Position numbers and translations under genes: made by a program
Shown: piece after piece, positions 58,579 to 64,000 of the stretch
Layout of the letters: each line of letters opens with the position of its first letter
How positions within the stretch are numbered: the stretch's first letter is position 1
Assembly (NCBI RefSeq): GCF_040545425.1
Contig: NZ_JBEPLW010000008.1
Reading direction: 5' to 3' (one strand)
Source of the DNA: Bhargavaea ullalensis
Lineage (GTDB): Bacteria; Bacillota; Bacilli; Bacillales_A; Planococcaceae
DNA length: 64,000 nucleotides
Notes under the pieces: generated by a model
Seen by the model: only the letters and a program-made list of their open reading frames with translations
The model's database searches: none
Told to the model about the DNA's origin: nothing

Positions 58579-59706
58579 ATGAAAATTGGGGTGCCGAAGG
58601 AAATCAAGAACAACGAAAACCGCGTCGCGATGACGCCGGCCGGAGTCGCCACGCTTGTCGGGGCGGGCCACGAAGTCATCATCGAGAAAGGGGCGGGCCT
58701 CGGCTCGAGCTTCACCGATGAAGAGTACCTGAACGAAGGGGCGACCATCTCCGAAACGGCTGCCGGGGCATGGGCTGCCGACATGGTCATGAAAGTGAAG
58801 GAGCCGCTGCCGGAAGAGTACGGCCATTTCCGTGACGGGCTCATCTTGTTCACGTACCTTCACCTCGCGGCGGAGCCGGGCCTGACGAAAGCGCTCGTCG
58901 AGAAAAATGTGACGGCGATCGCCTACGAAACGGTCCAGCTGCCGAACCGCTCGCTGCCGCTCCTTTCGCCGATGAGCGAAGTGGCGGGACGCATGGCAAC
59001 GCAGATCGGCGCCACGTTCCTCGAGCGCAACCACGGCGGCAAGGGGATCCTCCTCTCCGGCGTGCCGGGCGTCGGCCGCGGCAAAGTCACGGTGATTGGC
59101 GGCGGCATGGCCGGTGCGAATGCGGCGCGCGTCGCAGTCGGCATGGGCGCCCGGGTGACGGTCATCGACCTGAGCCCGGAGCGGCTCCGCCAGCTCGACG
59201 ACCAGTTCGGCAACGACATCGAGACGCTCATGTCGAACCCGTTCAACATCGCGGAAGCCGTGAAGGATTCCGACCTCGTCGTCGGTGCGGTCCTGATCCC
59301 GGGTGCGAAGGCGCCGAAGCTCGTCACGGAAGACATGGTCAAGTCGATGCAGCCGGGCTCCGTGCTCGTCGACATTGCGATCGACCAGGGCGGCATCTTC
59401 GAGACGAGCGACCGGATCACCACGCACGATGACCCGACATACGAAAAGCACGGCGTCGTCCACTACGCCGTCGCCAACATGCCGGGCGCCGTCCCGCGCA
59501 CGTCCACGATGGCGCTCACGAACGTCACCGTCCCTTACGCGCTCCAGATCGCAAACAAAGGCTGGAAACAGGCCGCCCTCGACAACGAGCCGCTCCGCAA
59601 AGGCTTCAACACCCACGCGGGCCGCGTCACCTGCCCGTCCGTCGCAGCCGACCTCGGCCACAGCCACACCGACCTGCTGGACCTCCTTGAGCCGGTCAAC
59701 CATTAA
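58579..59706 (+). CDS. ald: alanine dehydrogenase
   Basis: 375 residues. MKIGVPKEIKNNENRVAMTPAGVATLVGAGHEVIIEKGAG is the canonical N-terminus. The catalytic Lys/His regions (VMKVKEPLPEEY, FTYLHLAA) and NAD fold (VIGGGMAGANAARVAVGMGA) are intact. It oxidises L-alanine to pyruvate and ammonia, regenerating the acceptor used by the aminotransferase upstream. The ATG at 58579 has GGAGGG upstream; the preceding 10 codons are not translated. Confidence 0.95.
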   Translation: MKIGVPKEIKNNENRVAMTPAGVATLVGAGHEVIIEKGAGLGSSFTDEEYLNEGATISETAAGAWAADMVMKVKEPLPEEYGHFRDGLILFTYLHLAAEPGLTKALVEKNVTAIAYETVQLPNRSLPLLSPMSEVAGRMATQIGATFLERNHGGKGILLSGVPGVGRGKVTVIGGGMAGANAARVAVGMGARVTVIDLSPERLRQLDDQFGNDIETLMSNPFNIAEAVKDSDLVVGAVLIPGAKAPKLVTEDMVKSMQPGSVLVDIAIDQGGIFETSDRITTHDDPTYEKHGVVHYAVANMPGAVPRTSTMALTNVTVPYALQIANKGWKQAALDNEPLRKGFNTHAGRVTCPSVAADLGHSHTDLLDLLEPVNH

Positions 59707-59716
59707 GCAAATGAAC

Positions 59717-59755
59717 ACAGGCGCCGCCCGATTCAATTCGGGGGCGCCTGTTTTT
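59717..59755 (+). terminator. ald terminator
   Basis: CAGGCGCC/GGCGCCTG stem extended by CCCG/CGGG, followed by TTTTT. Confidence 0.85.
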
Positions 59756-59763
59756 GGTTGGAA

Positions 59764-59859
59764 CGTTGATTGTATTGGGGGAAACGTTGATTGTATCCGG
59801 CGAAACGTTGATTGTATTGGGCGAAACGTTGATTGTATCCGGCAAAACGTTGATTGTAC
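59764..59859. repeat. 21-bp periodic array G (4 units plus a final core)
   Basis: Cores CGTTGATTGTA at 59764, 59785, 59806, 59827 and 59848. Linkers alternate TTGGGSGAAA and TCCGGCRAAA, so the true period is 42 bp. It ends 17 bp before the stop codon of the leftward PlsY-like gene and follows the ald terminator. Confidence 0.9.
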
Positions 59860-59876
59860 CGCCGCCCGCCCGTCCG

Positions 59877-60518
59877 CTACGCCGCCCGCCGTTTCCTCCC
59901 GAGCACCGCCGACACCCGGTTTTCTTCGCCCGACCGCAGCCGCCGGAAGTTCTCCACATGCTTCCACACGGCCATCAGAAACAGTCCGGCCGAGATGAGA
60001 TCCGGTCCGACGCCGGGTGCCAGGACGACCGCGGTGAAGACAAACGTCACGTATAACATCAAAACGCCGAACACGATGAAGTCGGTCACGATCGACACGA
60101 CGATCAGCAGCGCAAGTCCAGCCAGCCCGATTTTCCAGTCGAATCCGAGCAGGACACCGATGACGGTCGCGGTCCCTTTGCCGCCGCTGAACTTCATATG
60201 AAACGGGAAGTTGTGGCCGAGCACGACGGCCGCCGCCATGATGAACACGAGCAGGGCGCCGGCCACCTCGCCGAGCCCCGTCTGCGCCGCGAGCCACTTT
60301 GCGAGCAGGACGCCCCCGACCCCTTTGCCGATATCGATCGCCGCGACGAGTGCGCCGTACTTTTTGCCGAGGACGATCGCCGCATTCGAAGCGCCCGCAT
60401 TTTTCACGCCGGTTTCCTTGAGATTCACGCCGGATAGCCGGCCCGCGACGGTCGAGCCGTGCACGCAGCCGATCAGGTAGCCGGCAGCCGCCGCCAGGAT
60501 GAGCCACAGACCCATCAT
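59877..60518 (-). CDS. PlsY-like glycerol-3-phosphate acyltransferase paralogue
   Basis: 213 residues, five to six membrane helices. GVKNAGASNAAIVLGKKYGALVAAIDIGKG and GHNFPFHMKFSGGKGTAT parallel the PlsY motifs that bind acyl-phosphate and glycerol-3-phosphate. The first motif is altered from the usual GSGNxGATN. It could be the housekeeping enzyme of membrane lipid synthesis or a diverged paralogue. It is 19 bp after the YwqG-like gene on the same strand. Confidence 0.75.
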   Translation of the reverse strand: MMGLWLILAAAAGYLIGCVHGSTVAGRLSGVNLKETGVKNAGASNAAIVLGKKYGALVAAIDIGKGVGGVLLAKWLAAQTGLGEVAGALLVFIMAAAVVLGHNFPFHMKFSGGKGTATVIGVLLGFDWKIGLAGLALLIVVSIVTDFIVFGVLMLYVTFVFTAVVLAPGVGPDLISAGLFLMAVWKHVENFRRLRSGEENRVSAVLGRKRRAA

Positions 60519-60537
60519 TCTTCCTCCTCCCGGAACT

Positions 60538-61326
60538 TTAGCTGCACTGCATGATCATCTTCGTCCGGTCAAACCGTCCGGCTGCAAGATCTTCTTTTTT
60601 GATCGAGAAATAAAGCATCCCCATGTCGCCCCACATGACGTCAAGGTCGTCGTCGCTGTCCATCTGGAACAGGAGCACATAGTCATCCGCGGCTTTTTCG
60701 GCTTCGTCCCAGTCTTCCACGCCGTCACAGTAATGGGCGGTTTCCATGAACACCGGGTTTTGGACCGCAAACGGAAATCCGAGCATCTGGTGTTTCGGCT
60801 CGCCGTTTTCGAGCACGCCGAAAATCTCTTCTGCGTCGTCATCGTCGAAGTCCATCTCGATCAGGGCATCGGTGTCGACTGACTCCATCTGCCCAAACGA
60901 TGCCGCGAATTCCGGCAGCATCGAATCTTCCGGAACTTCCACGCGCTCGAGCTTCGCCGGGTCGCCGTCGTAAAACAGCACCCGCCAGCCGCTGAGCTCT
61001 TCCTCCTCTCCGCTGCCCCACGGCTGCTCTTCCACATCGTAATAAAAAGACAGCACGCCGCTTTTCGGGAACGGGTGATCAATCCCCGCGATGCCGAGGT
61101 CCGTCAGGTTGATTTGCGCAAGCAGTGTCAGCGGCCGGCCGTTGTTCTGCGGAAGGTCGGCATTCGGCGGCAAGTCCGGGGCGCCTCCGAATTTGGATGC
61201 GCCCGGCGCAAGGGGTCCCGCGGCATCTTCTTTTTTGACGCAGACCGCTACGCCGACCAATTCGCGGATCGTCTTTTCATATCGGGAAAGGCCTTTTGCG
61301 GCGAGCTGTTCAATCAATGAACTCAT
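60538..61326 (-). CDS. YwqG-like DUF1963 protein
   Basis: 262 residues. SKFGGAPDLPPNADLPQNNGRPLTLLAQINLTDL, the block VLSFYYDVEEQPWGSGEEEELSGWRVLFYDG and LLFQMDSDDDLDVMWGDMGMLYFSIKKEDL are characteristic of DUF1963/YwqG. Function is unknown; relatives occur near polymorphic-toxin loci, but none is seen here. Probably transcribed with the PlsY-like gene. Confidence 0.85.
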   Translation of the reverse strand: MSSLIEQLAAKGLSRYEKTIRELVGVAVCVKKEDAAGPLAPGASKFGGAPDLPPNADLPQNNGRPLTLLAQINLTDLGIAGIDHPFPKSGVLSFYYDVEEQPWGSGEEEELSGWRVLFYDGDPAKLERVEVPEDSMLPEFAASFGQMESVDTDALIEMDFDDDDAEEIFGVLENGEPKHQMLGFPFAVQNPVFMETAHYCDGVEDWDEAEKAADDYVLLFQMDSDDDLDVMWGDMGMLYFSIKKEDLAAGRFDRTKMIMQCS

Positions 61327-61464
61327 TTCGTTTGCCTCCTAGAAAAACTCTTTCCTATTGTAACGGCCGGGCGGGCAAATGGTTTCAATCATTCTGAAAA
61401 AATACACTTGACTTCCGGAGGAGGACAGGGCTATACTGATTTCCAAGATGGAAAATTAAATGAA

Positions 61465-61640
61465 TTCACTCTTATCAAGAGCGGCGGAGGGACTAGGCCC
61501 TGCGAAGCCCGGCAACCGGCAGGCCATGCCTGCAAAGGTGCTAATTCCTACAGTTCCGGAGACGGATCTGGCAGATAAGGGGAGGGATGCAGCTTGCCTG
61601 TATCGGCCCTCTTCCTTTATGCGAAGAGGGTTTTTCTGAT
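61465..61640 (+). promoter_or_regulatory. SAM-I (S-box) riboswitch with terminator
   Basis: Conserved S-box pieces in order: CTTATCAAGAG, GGAGGGAC, GGCCCTGCGAAGCCCGGCAACC, AAGGTGCTAATTCC, then GATAAGGGG closing helix P1. A terminator follows (CCCTCTTCC..GAAGAGGGTTTTTCT, 61608-61636). AdoMet binding should favour termination, repressing the sulfhydrylase gene when methionine is plentiful. Confidence 0.95.
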
Positions 61641-61739
61641 TTCCCGAAAAACCTCCTCCCCGGTCACCGCACATCCATCGAGTTCCAGGCCTTTGGCGGC
61701 GAACCGCCCGGGCACCACATTCTCAGGAGGTTTTTAATC

Positions 61740-63038
61740 ATGACGAACAATCAACCATTCAAGCCGGAAACGATCCTTGTCCACGGAGGCCAGCAGCCGG
61801 ACCCTGCGACGGGCGCCATCGCCGTCCCGGTCTACCGCACGACGGCGTATGCATTCCGTGACACCGAGCACGCGCAGAACCTGTTTGCGCTGAAGGAGCC
61901 CGGCAATATTTATTCCCGCATCATGAACCCGACCGTCGACGCATTCGAAAAGCGCGTTGCGGAACTTGAGGGCGGCACGGCGGCAGTCGCGCTGTCGTCC
62001 GGCATGGCGGCGATTGCGTTCTCGATCCTGAACGTGGCCCAGGCGGGCGATGAGATCGTCGCGGCGGCGAATCTGTACGGCGGCACGTACAATCTGTTCG
62101 CGGTGACGCTCCCGCGCTACGGCATCGAAGTGAAGTTCGTCGATTCCACCGATCCGGAAAACTTCCGCGCGGCGATTACCGACAAGACGAAGGCGCTCTA
62201 CGGCGAAATCATCGGCAACCCGAGCCTGAACGTGCTGGACGTGGAAGCGGTCGCGGACATCGCCCATGAAAACGGCGTGCCGCTCATCATCGACTCCACA
62301 TTCGCTTCGCCGTACGGCTCCAATCCAATCGAATTCGGGGCGGACGTCGTCGTGCATTCCGCCACGAAATGGATCGGCGGCCACGGCACGGCGATCGGCG
62401 GCATCGCGGTCGACGCCGGCAAATTCGACTGGACGCAGGGCCGCTTCCCGGGCTACACCGAGCCGGACGAAACCTACCACGGCCTCCGCTACGGCATCGA
62501 CACGCCGGACGCCGCATTCGCCACACGGCTCCGCGTGCAGTTGCTCCGCGACTTCGGCCCGTGCCTCAGCCCGGACAACGCGTTCATCTTCCTGCAGGGG
62601 CTCGAAACGCTTCACCTGAGAGTCCAGCGACACAACGAAAACGCGGAGAAGGTGGCGAAATGGCTGCAAGACCACCCGTCCGTCGAGTGGGTCCAGTACA
62701 ACGGCCTTGAAGACCACCCGTCGTATGAGCTGTCGAAGAAATACCTGAAAAACGGAGCCGGATCCGTCGTTGTATTCGGCATCAAAGGCGGGCGGGAGGC
62801 AGGCCGCAGGCTGATCGACGGCGTGAAGCTGTTCTCCCACGTCGCGAACGTCGGCGACGCCCGCTCGCTCATCATCCACCCGGCGTCGACGACCCACCAA
62901 CAGCTGTCGGCGGAGGACCTTGAGAAAACCGGCACGAGCGAAGAACTCGTCCGCCTCTCGATCGGCCTTGAAAACGTCGATGACATCATCGCCGACCTGA
63001 AACAGGCGATCGAAGCGGCCGCGCCGGTCAAGGCTTGA
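61740..63038 (+). CDS. metY: O-acetylhomoserine sulfhydrylase (PLP)
   Basis: 432-residue Cys/Met-metabolism PLP enzyme. ILVHGGQQPDPATGAIAVPVYRTTAYAF, NIYSRIMNPTVDAFEKRVAELEGGTAAVALSSGMAA and the PLP Lys in VHSATKWIGGHGTAIGG are typical of the MetY/Met17 group, longer than MetC/MetB. It makes homocysteine from O-acetylhomoserine and sulfide. The ATG at 61740 has AGGAGG upstream; the riboswitch ends 100 bp earlier. Homoserine dehydrogenase follows. Confidence 0.9.
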   Translation: MTNNQPFKPETILVHGGQQPDPATGAIAVPVYRTTAYAFRDTEHAQNLFALKEPGNIYSRIMNPTVDAFEKRVAELEGGTAAVALSSGMAAIAFSILNVAQAGDEIVAAANLYGGTYNLFAVTLPRYGIEVKFVDSTDPENFRAAITDKTKALYGEIIGNPSLNVLDVEAVADIAHENGVPLIIDSTFASPYGSNPIEFGADVVVHSATKWIGGHGTAIGGIAVDAGKFDWTQGRFPGYTEPDETYHGLRYGIDTPDAAFATRLRVQLLRDFGPCLSPDNAFIFLQGLETLHLRVQRHNENAEKVAKWLQDHPSVEWVQYNGLEDHPSYELSKKYLKNGAGSVVVFGIKGGREAGRRLIDGVKLFSHVANVGDARSLIIHPASTTHQQLSAEDLEKTGTSEELVRLSIGLENVDDIIADLKQAIEAAAPVKA

Positions 63039-63058
63039 ATTTAGGGGGCGGGTGAGGC

Positions 63059-63163
63059 GAGTGGCGCAAGTTGGGGCCCGAGTGGCGCAAGTTGAGGCCC
63101 GAGTGGCGCAAGTTTGCCCGCGAGTGGCGCAAGTTCGCTTCCGAGTGGCGCAAGCTGTGCCGC
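63059..63163. repeat. 21-bp periodic array H (5 units)
   Basis: Units start at 63059, 63080, 63101, 63122 and 63143 with the core GAGTGGCGCAAGTT and 7-nt linkers. Read on the minus strand the core is AACTTGCGCCACTC, matching the CACTC cores of arrays A, B, E and F. It begins about 20 bp after the metY stop. Confidence 0.9.
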
Positions 63164-63189
63164 GGCTGCCCGCATATTCTGAAAAATCA

Positions 63190-63216
63190 CCGCCCGGGGG
63201 TTTTATTTCCGGGCGG
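63190..63216. terminator. hairpin between metY and hom
   Basis: CCGCCCGG/CCGGGCGG with an 11-nt loop containing TTTT. There is no T tail on the plus strand; on the minus strand TGATTTTTC follows. It may end leftward transcripts or stabilise the metY 3' end. Confidence 0.5.
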
Positions 63217-63252
63217 AACTTGTTAAGCTGAAGGGAATTGGAGGTGATCGCC

Positions 63253-64000
63253 ATGGCGACAGTGAAAGCGGCCATCCTGGGGTTCGGGACGGTCGGCCAG
63301 GGCATTTATCATATTGTGAATGAACGGAAAGAACAGCTGGCGGCACGGACGGGCGCCCCGATCGAGATTGCGGCGATTCTCGTGCGCAACCTGGATAAAC
63401 CCCGTCCCGACACGCCGGGCGTGCTCGTGACGGACCGGTTTGAGGACATCTTCGCCGTTCCGGGACTGGAGGTCGTCTTCGAGGCGATTGTCGGCGAGGA
63501 ACCGGCCGGCACTTACCTGGAACAGGCGATTAAGGCCGGATGCCATGTCGTCACGGCGAATAAAGTCATGTACGCGAAAGCAGGGTCGTCACTCGAGGCG
63601 CTTGCCCGCGAGCTCGGCACGGGGGTCGGCTACGAAGCCACCGTCGCGGGCGGCGTTCCCGTGATCAAGACGATCGAGAACCTCAATCTGGCCAATGAAG
63701 TAACGGGCATCCAGGGCATCCTCAACGGCACGTCGAACTTCATTCTCACGAAGATGAGGAAGGAAGAGTGCACGTTTGCCGATGCGCTCAAGGAAGCCCA
63801 GGAGCTCGGCTACGCAGAGGCGGATCCGACAAATGATGTATCCGGCTTCGACGCGTTCTGCAAGCTCATGATCCTGAGCGGCCTCGCGTTCGGCGAGCAA
63901 CCGGAGTGGGAACGGGTGCCGATGGACGGCATCGACAACCTCACGCTCGATGAAGTGGTCGACGCCGACCGTCAGGGGCTCCGCTACCGCCACATCGCGG
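63253..64000 (+). CDS. hom: homoserine dehydrogenase (5' part, runs off the window)
   Basis: The first 249 residues are open to the window end. The NAD(P) fold VKAAILGFGTVGQGIYHIV, the block VVTANKVMYAKAG and the substrate region GYEATVAGGVPVIKTIENL..GILNGTSNFILTKM..GYAEADPTNDVSGFDAFCKLMIL are canonical. It reduces aspartate semialdehyde to homoserine, feeding threonine and methionine synthesis. AATTGGAGGTGATC precedes the ATG. Placed after metY, it supports a methionine-threonine gene cluster. Confidence 0.95.
   Translation, partial: MATVKAAILGFGTVGQGIYHIVNERKEQLAARTGAPIEIAAILVRNLDKPRPDTPGVLVTDRFEDIFAVPGLEVVFEAIVGEEPAGTYLEQAIKAGCHVVTANKVMYAKAGSSLEALARELGTGVGYEATVAGGVPVIKTIENLNLANEVTGIQGILNGTSNFILTKMRKEECTFADALKEAQELGYAEADPTNDVSGFDAFCKLMILSGLAFGEQPEWERVPMDGIDNLTLDEVVDADRQGLRYRHIA

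Noticed and set aside
57103..60507. 1134-residue minus-strand ORF opposite the aminotransferase and ald genes
   Set aside because: Arg/His/Asp-rich shadow of GC-rich genes on the other strand; no domains or ribosome site.

Overview
The window is bacterial chromosomal DNA from a GC-rich member of the Bacillales. AGGAGG-type ribosome binding sites, sigma-A promoters, an S-box (SAM-I) riboswitch, BioY, GabP, PepT, YusW-like lipoproteins and a DUF2187 protein all point there. A Planococcaceae genus of the Bhargavaea type would fit, but that is an inference. There are no rRNA or tRNA genes and no CRISPR array. Most genes are intact and packed into short operons. Two blocks are visibly AT-rich and look acquired: 34.2-47.4 kb, and a smaller one at 52.1-53.7 kb.

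Layout. 0-5.6 kb: a GntR regulator with a perfect palindrome upstream, an HxlR regulator divergent from a ring-cleavage-type dioxygenase, an AI-2E transporter, a CHY zinc-finger protein, bioY and a lipoprotein. 5.7-9.9 kb: a persulfide detoxification locus (CstB-type persulfide dioxygenase-rhodanese, CstR-type sensor, two rhodaneses, a TauE-type exporter) with two operator-like sites at its promoter. 10-16 kb: an FhuF-like reductase, a P-loop protein, a YaiI/YqxD protein, a Ca2+/cation antiporter and an ABC importer. 16.1-16.4 kb: a previously unannotated type I toxin-antitoxin pair whose toxin promoter carries a LexA-like box. 16.5-23.1 kb: lipoprotein, DMT exporter, pepT, a LysR/YeiH pair and small genes.

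23.3-34.2 kb holds two catabolic operons. The first combines a sodium symporter, an amidohydrolase and an Ntn-type C45 hydrolase of unknown substrate. The second begins with yhdT-panF and continues with an M20 hydrolase, a tartrate/D-malate-type beta-decarboxylating dehydrogenase, an SDR and an aldehyde dehydrogenase. These match, step by step, the enzymes needed to degrade pantothenate through pantoate, 4-oxopantoate and 3,3-dimethylmalate to 2-oxoisovalerate plus beta-alanine. 47.5-59.7 kb encodes a matching beta-alanine module: a GabP-type permease, N-carbamoyl amidohydrolase, dihydropyrimidinase, PucR regulator, CoA-acylating semialdehyde dehydrogenase, omega-aminotransferase and alanine dehydrogenase. 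An AT-rich ECF sigma/anti-sigma pair interrupts it.

34.4-47.4 kb is an AT-rich defence island: a PLD-SNF2 helicase, a DUF4391 protein, a type III Mod methyltransferase and a Res helicase-nuclease in one operon, followed by a secreted nuclease lipoprotein, small orphan genes, a cold-shock gene and an Mrr-type restriction enzyme. 59.8-64 kb carries a PlsY paralogue, a YwqG-like protein, the SAM riboswitch, an O-acetylhomoserine sulfhydrylase and the start of homoserine dehydrogenase.

A second theme runs through the GC-rich backbone. Eight intergenic loci carry arrays of exactly 21-bp period. Each locus has its own conserved core and short variable linkers, and in five loci the units alternate, giving a 42-bp higher-order repeat. 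They fall into two core families and are absent from 23.1-57.0 kb. I do not recognise them as a described repeat class.
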